Positions 25,738-34,352 are shown, counted from the stretch's first letter. The stretch: DNA of 64,000 nucleotides from Alkalibacillus filiformis (GCF_030814115.1 NZ_JAUSUP010000005.1:100032-164031), one strand, 5' to 3'. Translations and numbers: made by a program. The notes: a model not told the origin generated them from the letters alone.

Positions 25738-26145
25738 ATGGGTAAACCAATTATTTATTTCTTATGTACAGGAAACTCATGTCGTAGTCAAATGGCTGAA
25801 GGGTTAGGTAAAGAGATTTTAGGTGATGAATGGGATGTTTACAGTGCAGGTATTGAAGCACATGGTGTTAATCCTAAAGCCGTTGAAATGATGGATGAAA
25901 TCGGAATTGATATTCGTAATCAAAAGTCGTCGGTGATCGATTCAAATATTTTAAATCAATCCAGCTTAGTTATTACGTTATGTGGTGATGCAAAAGAGAA
26001 TTGTCCTGTGGTTCCTAAAGGTGTCGAAACTGCTCATTGGGGGTTAGTTGATCCAGCTAAAGCAGAAGGAACAGAGGAAGAAGTGAACAAAGTGTTCCGT
26101 GAAGTTCGTGATGAGATTAAACGTCGTATTGAAAATGTTAATTAA
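25738..26145 (+). CDS. arsC: Thioredoxin-coupled arsenate reductase ArsC
   Basis: A 135-residue enzyme that reduces arsenate to arsenite for export by ArsB. It belongs to the low-molecular-weight phosphatase fold: CTGNSCRS holds Cys10 and Cys15, and the relay pair Cys82 and Cys89 lies in [11 protein letters not shown]. These are the same positions as in the studied thioredoxin-linked enzyme of S. aureus. TAGGAGTGATT precedes ATG 25738. It is third in arsR-arsB-arsC. Confidence 0.95.
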   Translation: MGKPIIYFLCTGNSCRSQMAEGLGKEILGDEWDVYSAGIEAHGVNPKAVEMMDEIGIDIRNQKSSVIDSNILNQSSLVITLCGDAKENCPVVPKGVETAHWGLVDPAKAEGTEEEVNKVFREVRDEIKRRIENVN

Positions 26146-26147
26146 TT

Positions 26148-26185
26148 AAAAGCTTCGCCGAAATAACATTCGGCGGAGCTTTTTT
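26148..26185 (+). terminator. Rho-independent terminator of the ars operon
   Basis: AAAAGCTTCGCCGAA and TTCGGCGGAGCTTTT pair with one wobble and are followed by T residues. A-rich sequence at the left may let it also end the convergent hmp transcript. Confidence 0.88.
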
Positions 26186-26189
26186 GGTT

Positions 26190-27410
26190 TTATGCGTAAG
26201 TAGGGGCATTAAGAGGTTCTTTCGGTCCGAAGAATTCATAGTGAACTTGATCACTTGTTACACCAAGTTCAGTTAAAGATTGAATTAAACTTTCCATAAA
26301 TGGCGTTGGTCCACAGAAGTAAAACTCACTATTAAAGTTACGAATGTTTAGTTCTAACCATTCCTTTGTAATGTAACCTTGTTCGTGATGCTTCAATTGT
26401 TGGTCATTAATCGGGTTTGAGTAGACCGTTAATGGATTGATATGGTGATGGTTTGTCATTAGGTTTTCGACTTCAGTTTTGAATGCTTGGACTTGTTCAT
26501 CTCTTACTGCATGAATGAATGTGACAGGACGGTTTGGTTGTTCCTTTACAACAGTGTGAATCATGCTCATCATTGGCGTCACACCAACACCAGCTCCAAT
26601 TAATACTAAAGGTTTAGCATTAGTTACGTCTAATGTGAAATCCCCTGCAGGTGCACTGATCGGTATGGTGTCACCTTCATTTACTTGTTCGTGCATGAAG
26701 TTTGAAACGATTCCGTTAGGGTCATAGTCTGCTTCACGTTTAATACTAATTCGATAACACTCTTCATTAGGTTTGTTTGAAAGACTATATTGTCTCACAT
26801 GCGTGTAAGTTTCACCAGGTATAGTAACTTTTAGACTGATATACTGGCCAGGATTAAAAGTTGGAAGTGGCATTTGATCAACAGGTCTTAAATAAAATGA
26901 TGTAATGACATCACTTTCTTTTACTTTTTGAGCGACGTAAAAGTCTTTATAACCTTCCCAACCACCTTCTTGTAGTTCTGCTTGTTCATACATATTGGCT
27001 TCTACTTCTATAAAGATATTAGCAATGACTTCGTAAGCATCTTTCCAAGCATTTAAAATATCATCAGTCGCATTCTCGCCTAACACATCGGCAATGGCTT
27101 GTAATAAATTCTCACCAACAATCGGGTATTGATCTGCCGTGACGCCGATACTGCGGTGCTTATGTGCAATTTGTTCGACAACAGGCATAATTTCTTCAAG
27201 TTGTTCAATGTGTTCAGCTGCTGCAATGATTGAGTTTGCTAATGCTTGCTGTTGCTTACCTTGCTTTTGGTTTGCTTGATTGAATATGTTGAGAAGTTCT
27301 GGGTGATTTTCGAAAAGTAAATTGTAAAATCGAGACGTAATTTTTGTACCGTGTTCACGTAATACAGGAGCAGTAGACTTAATAATTTCTTTTTGTTGTT
27401 CAGTTAACAT
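26190..27410 (-). CDS. hmp: Flavohemoglobin (nitric oxide dioxygenase)
   Basis: A 406-residue enzyme that turns NO and O2 into nitrate using NADPH. The globin domain (1-145) has Tyr29, Gln53 and the haem ligand His85, as in E. coli Hmp. The FAD domain follows with RQYSLSN, and the NAD-binding part with GVGVTPMMSM and YFCGPTPFM. ATG 27410 follows GGGAGG; nine extra upstream codons have no family match. An Fnr-type palindrome lies about 41 bases ahead of the predicted transcription start. Confidence 0.94.
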   Translation of the reverse strand: MLTEQQKEIIKSTAPVLREHGTKITSRFYNLLFENHPELLNIFNQANQKQGKQQQALANSIIAAAEHIEQLEEIMPVVEQIAHKHRSIGVTADQYPIVGENLLQAIADVLGENATDDILNAWKDAYEVIANIFIEVEANMYEQAELQEGGWEGYKDFYVAQKVKESDVITSFYLRPVDQMPLPTFNPGQYISLKVTIPGETYTHVRQYSLSNKPNEECYRISIKREADYDPNGIVSNFMHEQVNEGDTIPISAPAGDFTLDVTNAKPLVLIGAGVGVTPMMSMIHTVVKEQPNRPVTFIHAVRDEQVQAFKTEVENLMTNHHHINPLTVYSNPINDQQLKHHEQGYITKEWLELNIRNFNSEFYFCGPTPFMESLIQSLTELGVTSDQVHYEFFGPKEPLNAPTYA

Positions 27411-27442
27411 ATATATAACCTCCCGTGTTTTATTCAATTTCT

Positions 27443-27494
27443 ATTATGAAGCACAATTATCCCTGACTTTGTGATTTATGTCACAAAGTCAGGG
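27443..27494 (-). promoter_or_regulatory. hmp promoter with Fnr/CRP-type site
   Basis: A 14-bp perfect inverted repeat (27461-27474 and 27481-27494) has the Fnr/CRP core TGTGA-N6-TCACA at its centre. On the reverse strand a -10 CATAAT lies at 27443-27448, with no good -35. A start near 27436 puts the palindrome centre at -41.5, the class II activator position. The outer arms CCCTGACT extend beyond the normal site. Confidence 0.6.
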
Positions 27495-27561
27495 TGAAAA
27501 TATGAACATTTTATAAATGGAAAATTAGCTGTAAAATTTAGTTAGAAATTAATTTTTTGCG

Positions 27562-27589
27562 TGTAAGGTATTTACAGTAAAAACGTCTA
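27562..27589 (+). promoter_or_regulatory. ECF-type promoter of the second sigma operon
   Basis: TGTAAG (27562-27567) and CGTCTA (27584-27589) are 16 bases apart. SigX-type promoters use TGTAAC and CGWC-like elements at this spacing. The start codon is 32 bases downstream. Confidence 0.55.
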
Positions 27590-27621
27590 ATAATTAAAGA
27601 GGCAGAAAGAGAGGGGAAGAC

Positions 27622-28134
27622 ATGGATGAAGATTTAATTGCGAGATGGTTCGACTTATATGCTGATGATGTGTATCGGTTTTTAGCCTTCAGATTAGGCA
27701 GTCCAGATGTTGAAGACTTAGTTCAAGATGTGTTTATTAAAGCAATTGACCATAGTGACTCCTTTAAAGGTGATTCCAGTCCAAAAACATGGCTGTTGAG
27801 TATTGCTAGAAACTTAGCTATAGATCATACGCGGAAAAATAGAGTGCGGGATTGGCGTCGCTTATTACAGTATGAAGAGTACAAAAACCCTAAATTGGAT
27901 GCATCACCAGAAGAGATTTATGAACAAAAAGAAGCAAAATCGTTATTAAATAAATTTATTTCTGAATTGAAACCGAATTATCAAGAAGTGCTCCTATTAC
28001 GAGGGATTGAAGAAATGTCAATTCGGGAAGTAGCTGACGTTTTAGGTTGGTCGGAAAGTAAGGTTAGTGTCACATACCATAGAGCTTTAAAAGCACTTCA
28101 ACGTAAAGGAGGTATTGAAGATGGATCGGTTTAA
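27622..28134 (+). CDS. ECF-type sigma factor (SigX-like)
   Basis: A 170-residue ECF sigma factor. Region 2 is visible as DVEDLVQDVFIKAIDHSDSF with TWLLSIARNLAIDHTRKNR, and region 4 as LKPNYQEVLLLRGIEEMSIREVADVLGWSESKVSVTYHRAL. Sequence style is nearest to Bacillus SigX. AGAGGGGAAGAC precedes ATG 27622. Its end overlaps the anti-sigma gene by 14 bases. The upstream CGTCTA box suggests self-activation. Confidence 0.9.
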   Translation: MDEDLIARWFDLYADDVYRFLAFRLGSPDVEDLVQDVFIKAIDHSDSFKGDSSPKTWLLSIARNLAIDHTRKNRVRDWRRLLQYEEYKNPKLDASPEEIYEQKEAKSLLNKFISELKPNYQEVLLLRGIEEMSIREVADVLGWSESKVSVTYHRALKALQRKGGIEDGSV

Positions 28135-29164
28135 TGAGGAAAAAGAGGTTGAGTCGTTACGACAACAGGCCCATAACCTAAAGATGGATCAACAAAAGAA
28201 AGCTGAAATGCGTTCAAATCTAATTAAACATGTTCAAAAGAAAAAAGGCCGGAACAAGAGGCAGAAGTGGATTGTATTAGGTGGAACAATGGCAGCTGCT
28301 GCGCTGTTTTCAGTCATTAGCTTTACGATGTTTGTAGATGATGAACAAGTTGAGCAAGCAACAAACATAGAAGAAGATACAGCAGTTACTGCTTCTGAAA
28401 TAGTTGAAACCATTGAAGTTGAGGGTGAAAATGGTGATTACCGGGTGCGAGGAGTACCACCAGAAGGGGTTGAAAGCTTCAAATATGCTGTAATGGTTGA
28501 CGGAGAAAAGATTGCTAATGCAGGAGATGAAGTTTACAATATAACTCATGAAATGGAGGGTAGCTATTCTTTTACTCTTAATTTATCTGTTGAAGAAAGC
28601 TTACTCCCAAAAGAAGGAGAGTTATTGTTTTCAGTTAAGAAAGGTGATACTGAAGCCTCGGTTGTGTTAGAAGAGTTTGAGCAATTAGAAGAGATTGAAG
28701 AGTCGTTGTCGGTTACGGAATTAACAGTCGACCCAATTACAATTTTGATAGAAGGTATGGAAGAACAATCTGAAGCAACAACTTATGAACTTGAACCTTA
28801 TGGGATTACGTATCAAATGGATCAGTTTTTAACTCATGTTGAAGTGGGTAATAATGCTGTCACACATCATAATAATAATGACGAAGTATTGGTGGAGGTT
28901 GAATTAAGTGTAATTGAAGACCAAACCTTAGATGAAACCCAACAAATAATGGTAGAGCAGCATAGCTTAGATGATTCCCAAATGGATCTGTCGCGGTTTG
29001 ATACGACGTTAGAAGGATTCCAACAATCGGTGGATAGTGGAGAAGGTTATTTCCTTTTAGAACTTGACAGTCTGGTTTTAATGGTAGAGTACCGTTACCC
29101 AATGGAAGCTGGAGATGGCATATGGCCAAGGTTAGAATTGCTAATTAACTCCATTGATCAATAA
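28121..29164 (+). CDS. Probable anti-sigma factor of the SigX-like system
   Basis: A 347-residue membrane protein with a charged cytoplasmic N-terminus (to about 45), one helix (KWIVLGGTMAAAALFSVISF), and a large outside domain. The outer part has two beta-rich sections and many Glu residues. Overlap with the sigma gene and the single-helix layout support the role. AAAGGAGG lies eight bases before ATG 28121. Direct similarity to RsiX cannot be confirmed by eye. Confidence 0.75.
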   Translation: MDRFNEEKEVESLRQQAHNLKMDQQKKAEMRSNLIKHVQKKKGRNKRQKWIVLGGTMAAAALFSVISFTMFVDDEQVEQATNIEEDTAVTASEIVETIEVEGENGDYRVRGVPPEGVESFKYAVMVDGEKIANAGDEVYNITHEMEGSYSFTLNLSVEESLLPKEGELLFSVKKGDTEASVVLEEFEQLEEIEESLSVTELTVDPITILIEGMEEQSEATTYELEPYGITYQMDQFLTHVEVGNNAVTHHNNNDEVLVEVELSVIEDQTLDETQQIMVEQHSLDDSQMDLSRFDTTLEGFQQSVDSGEGYFLLELDSLVLMVEYRYPMEAGDGIWPRLELLINSIDQ

Positions 29165-29179
29165 CGATATAGAATTCAT

Positions 29180-29221
29180 AAAAGCTTATTGGTAAAATGT
29201 TACTAATAAGCTTTTGTTTTT
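29180..29221 (+). terminator. Rho-independent terminator
   Basis: AAAAGCTTATT (29180-29190) and AATAAGCTTTT (29205-29215) pair perfectly, followed by GTTTTT. It lies 15 bases after the anti-sigma gene and just before the next ribosome site. Confidence 0.82.
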
Positions 29222-29234
29222 AGGTGGTGGTCGA

Positions 29235-29576
29235 ATGTTTTATCGAAAGAAAACGTATCAAGTGAAAAGTGACTTTGTAGTTGCTTTTAATAAGCATTTT
29301 AATGAAAACTTATTGCCAACACAACGTAAATATGGCTCACGTTTAGTTGGGCGATGGATGACAACTGAGCAAGATGGTTTAGTTGAAATTTTTGCGATTT
29401 GGGAATATGACAGTTATGAAGCTTATGTACAAATTGAAGAAAAAGTACGTGGTGACCAAGAGCATGTTAAACGCGTAATAGAGTGGTATAATAGGCATGG
29501 TGGTCGTGATCATGTCATTTCAGAACAATTAGTATCAGTTATTGATGAAGAAATATACTCTACAGTTGAGAGGTGA
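29235..29576 (+). CDS. NIPSNAP family protein
   Basis: A 113-residue small protein of the NIPSNAP/dimeric alpha-beta-barrel group. It starts MFYRKKTYQVK and has GRWMTTEQDGLVEIFAIWEYDSYEAY, typical of the fold. Function in bacteria is unknown. AGGTGGTGG lies just before ATG 29235. It ends six bases before a DUF4269 gene, which is followed closely by a methyltransferase gene, so the three make an operon. Confidence 0.82.
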   Translation: MFYRKKTYQVKSDFVVAFNKHFNENLLPTQRKYGSRLVGRWMTTEQDGLVEIFAIWEYDSYEAYVQIEEKVRGDQEHVKRVIEWYNRHGGRDHVISEQLVSVIDEEIYSTVER

Positions 29577-29582
29577 TTTGAT

Positions 29583-30116
29583 TTGTTTGCCCCATTAGTA
29601 GCAATGGAGTTCGGGAACAATCGGCAGCAAAAAGCTTTAACCGCTATAAATGAGTTGAATATTTTAAATGATCTTTCAAGATATGATCCAATCTTATGTG
29701 GTACAATCCCTTTACAAATTGACATAGAGGATTCTGATTTGGACATCATTTTTTATGTTACGAACTTTAGTGAATTTGAAGACAAGGTATTAAAGTTATA
29801 TAGCCATTTGTCAGACTTTAAGTTAGAACGAAAACGGATTAGGGACGAAGATGTTGTGAAAGCGAACTTTAACTTTAAAGGTTTTGAGTTTGAAATGTTT
29901 GGTCAAAATCAACCAACACATAAACAACATGCTTATTTACATATGATTGTTCAGGCAGAGGTTTTAAAAAGAGATGAAAGCATGAAATGTAAAGTTATTG
30001 AGCTAAAAGAAAAAGGGTATAAGACAGAGCCTGCGTTTTGTGAAGTTTTAGGAATCGATGGTGATCCTTACATAGGATTGTTAGAATACGGAGAGAAAAA
30101 AGGCTTTATTAATTGA
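29583..30116 (+). CDS. DUF4269 (nucleotidyltransferase-like) protein
   Basis: A 177-residue protein resembling DUF4269. The centre has PLQIDIEDSDLDIIFY, an acidic D-x-D pattern like the metal site of minimal nucleotidyltransferases, and later FEFEMFGQNQPTHKQHAYLHM with conserved His residues. TTG 29583 lies seven bases after GAGGTG and gives the fuller N-terminus; ATG 29604 is the alternative. It sits between a NIPSNAP gene and a methyltransferase gene. Activity is unknown. Confidence 0.78.
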   Translation: MFAPLVAMEFGNNRQQKALTAINELNILNDLSRYDPILCGTIPLQIDIEDSDLDIIFYVTNFSEFEDKVLKLYSHLSDFKLERKRIRDEDVVKANFNFKGFEFEMFGQNQPTHKQHAYLHMIVQAEVLKRDESMKCKVIELKEKGYKTEPAFCEVLGIDGDPYIGLLEYGEKKGFIN

Positions 30117-30127
30117 GGTGTATGTTG

Positions 30128-30811
30128 ATGAGTGATGTGAATTGGCATGAACAAGCAAGAGAGATGTGGGATGAAAAGGCGTCGTTTTGGCATGCGAATA
30201 GTCGTGAAATGTGGGATAGCGGCAGTCGTAAAACGATTGTCCCCTTTTTTGAACAACATGTTCCTGAAGGGCGCTCGGTGTTAGATCTTGGGTGTGGTGA
30301 TGGATATGGTTCATATAAACTTTGGCAAAAAGGTTTTGAAGTAACAGGCGTTGATCTATCACATGAAATGGTTTCTTTATGTCAAAGTAGGTTAACTGAA
30401 GGCATGGAGCGGTTGAATTTTCTTCAAGCAGACATGCTACATTTACCATTTGAAGACCAATCATTTGATACCTTGATGGCGATTAATTCATTAGAGTGGA
30501 CAGAAGTACCAGCAGATGCGTTTAAAGAGGTTGCACGTGTTATTAAATCAGGTGGTTATATGTTATTCGGCATTTTAGGTCCAACAGCTGGACCGAGAAA
30601 TCATAGCTATAGAAGGCTATATGGTGAAGAGGTAATATGTAATACAATGATGCCTTGGGAATTTGAGAAAATGGCTTTAGAGCAAGGATTTGAAGTTGTT
30701 GAATCAAAAGGTGTTTACAAACAAGGTGTTCATAACAGTCACCTAAATCAATTATCACATGAGTTAAAACAAAGCTTGTCGTTTATGTGGTTATTTATAT
30801 TGAAGAAATAA
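30128..30811 (+). CDS. Class I SAM-dependent methyltransferase
   Basis: A 227-residue methyltransferase. The SAM-binding motif I is SVLDLGCGDGYGSYKL, the acidic residue after the second strand is in VTGVDLS, and motif II/III is ADMLHLPFEDQSFDTL. The substrate is unknown; a C-terminal WEF/GFEVVESKGVY segment is typical of small-molecule enzymes. ATG 30128 lies seven bases after GAGGTG; an earlier ATG at 30122 is too close to that site. Third gene of the NIPSNAP operon. Confidence 0.9.
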   Translation: MSDVNWHEQAREMWDEKASFWHANSREMWDSGSRKTIVPFFEQHVPEGRSVLDLGCGDGYGSYKLWQKGFEVTGVDLSHEMVSLCQSRLTEGMERLNFLQADMLHLPFEDQSFDTLMAINSLEWTEVPADAFKEVARVIKSGGYMLFGILGPTAGPRNHSYRRLYGEEVICNTMMPWEFEKMALEQGFEVVESKGVYKQGVHNSHLNQLSHELKQSLSFMWLFILKK

Positions 30812-30845
30812 AAAAAGGTTGAGCTGTTAGTGCTCAACCTTTTTA
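30812..30845. terminator. Bidirectional terminator
   Basis: AAAAAGGTTGAGC and GCTCAACCTTTTT pair over 12-13 bases with A and T flanks. It lies between the forward methyltransferase gene and the reverse lipoprotein gene. Confidence 0.88.
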
Positions 30846-30852
30846 GTGTCAT

Positions 30853-31608
30853 TTAGATTAAAATCTCGATATCGCTTTGGTCGCGAAGATTGTTAATCAT
30901 TTCTTCCATTTTTTCAGATTCTTTTTGTTGCATAACTTGTTGTTCAAGTACTTCTCTCATTTCGTCAAGCTCGTCAACCTCTTGTTCCATTTCTTCAGCT
31001 TGTGCTGTATATTCTTCATAAGCTTCTTCAATTTCTTCTTCTGAAACAGATGGTTCTTCTAAGTTCGCTTCTAAGTAGTTATTAATTAGAAGCATAGTAG
31101 AGATTTCATCACGGACTTCTTCTTCAGTCATATCAATCTCTTCATATACATCTTCTTCAGATTCTAGACCTTGTTGTTCTTGGATACCAGAGATTTGGTT
31201 GTCAATTTCTTCATCTAGTTCATCTTCAGATGGTTCGAATCCTTCTTCAATTGCTGCTAATTCAACAACTTTTGAGTTGATTACTTGTTCAAGTGCTGCT
31301 TCACGGATCATTTCAGGGTTTTGTTGTGGATCCATGCCAAACTGTGCGTATTGTTGACCTACAGCTTGTTCACCTTGAAGTAGTTCGGCACCTGAGATTT
31401 CTTCTCCATCTACAGTTGCAACGACTTCATCTTCATCTACATCAGAAACTTCCATATCTTCTAAGTCTTCTTCATCAGTAGGTAATTCGTCTTCCATATC
31501 AGGTGTGTCACCCTCTTGTGCACCTTCTTCTTCGCCATTATCACCGCCACAAGCGACCATGACGATTGAGAATATAGCTAAAACTAATAGTAATAGCAGT
31601 TTCTTCAT
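30853..31608 (-). CDS. SurA_N-like acidic lipoprotein
   Basis: A 251-residue lipoprotein with signal KKLLLLLVLAIFSIVMVACGG and a very acidic linker. The rest matches the chaperone module at the N-terminus of SurA/PrsA: VVATVDGEEISGAELLQ, then ALEQVINSKVVELAAIEEG and an EE-rich helical tail. The parvulin isomerase domain of PrsA is absent. It probably holds unfolded exported proteins outside the membrane. AAAGGATG precedes ATG 31608; the ATG at 31653 adds a non-signal N-terminus. Confidence 0.85.
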   Translation of the reverse strand: MKKLLLLLVLAIFSIVMVACGGDNGEEEGAQEGDTPDMEDELPTDEEDLEDMEVSDVDEDEVVATVDGEEISGAELLQGEQAVGQQYAQFGMDPQQNPEMIREAALEQVINSKVVELAAIEEGFEPSEDELDEEIDNQISGIQEQQGLESEEDVYEEIDMTEEEVRDEISTMLLINNYLEANLEEPSVSEEEIEEAYEEYTAQAEEMEQEVDELDEMREVLEQQVMQQKESEKMEEMINNLRDQSDIEILI

Positions 31609-31726
31609 TAAGAACACATCCTTTGTTTTTGATAAAATGTTTCGAGTATGCATTGTAGCATAGTGGTTTTAGTAAGTACAAGAAAACGTGTGAAATGAAA
31701 AATAATTGTAATATTTATCTTATCCC

Positions 31727-31755
31727 TTGCATTTTACCCAGAAAGGTAGTAAAGT
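31727..31755 (+). promoter_or_regulatory. csp promoter with long leader
   Basis: TTGCAT (31727-31732) and TAAAGT (31750-31755) are 17 bases apart. A start near 31762 gives a leader of about 106 bases before the csp start codon. Long structured leaders are usual for cold-shock genes. Confidence 0.5.
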
Positions 31756-31867
31756 ATTAATTGAACGAATGATTGATATCGATGATTACTGATTGGCCTC
31801 TCTTAGATGAAGTCTGAAGTAACAAGATTCAATTGTTTCAAAGATATTTTTAAGGAGGTCATTTCAT

Positions 31868-32065
31868 ATGACAGGTACAGTAAAATGGTTTAATTCAGAA
31901 AAAGGTTTCGGATTTATCGAGCGCCAAGACGGTGACGACGTATTCGTACACTTCTCAGCAATTCAAGCTGAAGGTTTCAAAACGCTAGAAGAAGGTCAAA
32001 GCGTTGAATTTGAAATCGTTGAAGGCGACCGTGGTCCACAAGCAGCTAACGTAGTTGCTCAGTAA
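31868..32065 (+). CDS. Cold-shock protein (CspB/CspD type)
   Basis: A 65-residue nucleic-acid chaperone. It contains the RNP1 motif GFGFIE and RNP2 VFVHFSA of the cold-shock domain, and the length is standard. AAGGAGG lies nine bases before ATG 31868 and gives a strong start. Several csp genes occur in these genomes, and CspB, C or D cannot be told apart here. A terminator follows directly. Confidence 0.97.
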   Translation: MTGTVKWFNSEKGFGFIERQDGDDVFVHFSAIQAEGFKTLEEGQSVEFEIVEGDRGPQAANVVAQ

Positions 32066-32081
32066 TTGACCTACAATATAC

Positions 32082-32117
32082 AAAGTGTGTAGCGCTAAGC
32101 TACACACTTTTTTTATT
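32082..32117 (+). terminator. Rho-independent terminator
   Basis: AAAGTGTGTAGC (32082-32093) and GCTACACACTTT (32099-32110) pair perfectly and run into a T-tract. Confidence 0.9.
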
Positions 32118-32218
32118 TCATAAAAAATTTTGCTACTTCATTAGAATTATAATTAGTCATCATACACTCATTTGTATTAAAATGAGTGTAAGTTTTTACC
32201 TAGAGAGTGAGGATCAAA

Positions 32219-34282
32219 ATGAATATTCATGACTACAGCTTGGTAATGACAATCAGTGTGAAAGGATCTCATGACTCTTCACTTGTCGTATTATCCGTCT
32301 TGATCGCAATCTTTGCATCTTATGGTGCACTTACGTTAAATGAACGTCTTTATCATAATGGATTTATTCACCCGTATTATTGGGTTGCATTAGCTTCATT
32401 AACTATGGGGTTAGGGATTTGGTCAATGCACTTTATTGGTATGACCGCCTACCATGTTCAAGCGCCGATGAGTTATGATTGGGTGTTAACTATATTTTCC
32501 GTAATTCCAGCAATCGTTGCAGCTTTTATTGCCTTTTGGTTCGCATATGAACAGAAGAGAAGCCCTATACAATTAATTGTTGCTTCATCTGTTATGGGTA
32601 TCGGAATCGCCACGATGCATTATATTGGCATGGAAGCGGTTGTCGTAGAACAAGGCACTGTTGGATATAATTATTCAGGGGTCGTATTCTCAGTTTTAGT
32701 TGCGATCATCATTTCATTAGTAGCTCTTTACATATTAATTAATCAGCCTGAAAAAATGAAAGGCCTTAATAAGGCAATCATAGCATCTTTATTGGGTATT
32801 GGTGTGGCAAGTATGCATTATACAGGCATGATGGCAACTTACTTTGATTTAGATGAATCGATGGCACACATGAACCATAATGGACACGACTCAATTGAAA
32901 TTTTAGTCATTAGCGTTACGGTTAGTGTCATTTGTATTGTTTTATTCTCAATCGCAAGTACGTCGTTTGAACGCCAGTTAGAAAAACGTTTGGAACAATA
33001 TGATCACTTAACCAATTTACCGAATCGAAAAATGTTCAATCAAAGGTTAGAGGGGTTTGAGAGGGCGCAAGATCTTGGACTATCTGTTATCCATTTACAC
33101 GATTTGGACACCATTAATCATAAGTACAGCTATCAAACTGGTGATGAAACAATTAAAGTGTTAGTTGACCAAATTAAACTTGCTTATCGTAAGAACTTCT
33201 CGAGACGAGAACTGTTGATTTATCGAATTAGTAATAAAAAGATCGCTGTTTTAGTTAATGAAATCGATCATAAGTATAAGCTAGAGAATTTTTCTAAGGA
33301 ATTACTTAATTTGTCTAAAACTAACATGAACTATGGCTTAAACATTAGTATCGGTTTATCGTGTAAGCCAACTACAACTCAAAGTGCAAACCAGTTAGTC
33401 GAACAAGCCTATGCAGTATTAAATACAAAAGGTGAACATTTAATTGGTCAATATGCTATGTACACAGATTCTTTACATCGTGAAGGGTTAAGAGACCGAT
33501 TAGTAGAACGATTAAGATTAATCGACTATGAACGAGAGCTCGTCGTGAAGTATCAACCTAAAGTTGTGAATCAAACTTTTGAGGTGAGCGGTGTAGAAGT
33601 GTTAATACGCTGGGAAGACGAAGAACTAGGGTTCATTCCACCGAATCAGTTCATTCCGGCCGCTGAAGATACGGGTGCTATTCATCCGATTACATTATGG
33701 TTAATCGAACATGTTTGTAAACAAATGAATCAGTGGAAAGAATGTGGAATTAAATTTGGGAAAGTTGCAATTAATTTATCGAACCGTACGCTTTCAGAAA
33801 AAGCTTTCATATCAGATGTGAAGAATATAATTGAGAAACATCATATAAATCCTCATGAATTAGAGTTCGAGATGACTGAAAGCAGTATTATAGAAGATGA
33901 AGAAAAAGCTCTAAGTACTATTCAATCTTTGAGGGAGTTAGGAGTTTCAACAGCACTTGATGATTTTGGAACAGGATTTTCTTCGTTGACCTATTTAAGA
34001 AGATTACCAATTGATCAAGTTAAAATTGATAAATCATTTTTAGATGGAATTACAAATGATCCAATTGGACGACAGTTCTTAATAGATGTCATTAATCTTG
34101 GCAAAACTTTATCACTAGGTGTTGTCGTTGAAGGAGTAGAAGAATTAGAACAACTTAAGATCATTGAAGATACTGCGGCTAGTGAGCTTCAAGGGTTTTA
34201 TTTTGCAAAACCTATGTCTTCTGAAGAGTTAATTAAATGGTATGAGCAGTACTATAGTAAGAAGTTTTATAATAAAGTTTGA
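32219..34282 (+). CDS. MHYT-GGDEF(degenerate)-EAL signalling protein
   Basis: A 687-residue membrane protein of cyclic-di-GMP signalling. The N-terminal MHYT domain (about 1-250) has seven helices with SMHFIGM, TMHYIGMEA and SMHYTGMM, thought to sense gases or copper. The GGDEF domain follows (TNLPNRKMFNQRL), but its catalytic motif is replaced by SNKKI, so cyclase activity is unlikely. The EAL domain keeps the needed residues: EVLIRW, INLSNRTL, FEMTES, LDDFGTGFSSL, KIDKSFL, and VVEGVEE, so phosphodiesterase activity is likely. Domain order resembles Bacillus YkoW. GAGTGAGG precedes ATG 32219. Single-gene transcript. Confidence 0.92.
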   Translation: MNIHDYSLVMTISVKGSHDSSLVVLSVLIAIFASYGALTLNERLYHNGFIHPYYWVALASLTMGLGIWSMHFIGMTAYHVQAPMSYDWVLTIFSVIPAIVAAFIAFWFAYEQKRSPIQLIVASSVMGIGIATMHYIGMEAVVVEQGTVGYNYSGVVFSVLVAIIISLVALYILINQPEKMKGLNKAIIASLLGIGVASMHYTGMMATYFDLDESMAHMNHNGHDSIEILVISVTVSVICIVLFSIASTSFERQLEKRLEQYDHLTNLPNRKMFNQRLEGFERAQDLGLSVIHLHDLDTINHKYSYQTGDETIKVLVDQIKLAYRKNFSRRELLIYRISNKKIAVLVNEIDHKYKLENFSKELLNLSKTNMNYGLNISIGLSCKPTTTQSANQLVEQAYAVLNTKGEHLIGQYAMYTDSLHREGLRDRLVERLRLIDYERELVVKYQPKVVNQTFEVSGVEVLIRWEDEELGFIPPNQFIPAAEDTGAIHPITLWLIEHVCKQMNQWKECGIKFGKVAINLSNRTLSEKAFISDVKNIIEKHHINPHELEFEMTESSIIEDEEKALSTIQSLRELGVSTALDDFGTGFSSLTYLRRLPIDQVKIDKSFLDGITNDPIGRQFLIDVINLGKTLSLGVVVEGVEELEQLKIIEDTAASELQGFYFAKPMSSEELIKWYEQYYSKKFYNKV

Positions 34283-34352
34283 ATTAAGTGCATGATATAA
34301 GAGATAATCGGGTATGTAATAGACAGAGGAAAATATTAAAGGAGTGTTGCTA

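Noticed and set aside
27461..27494. Transcription terminator at the palindrome ahead of hmp.
   Set aside because: No T-run on either side and no gene ending there; the TGTGA-N6-TCACA core and its -41.5 position fit a regulator site better.
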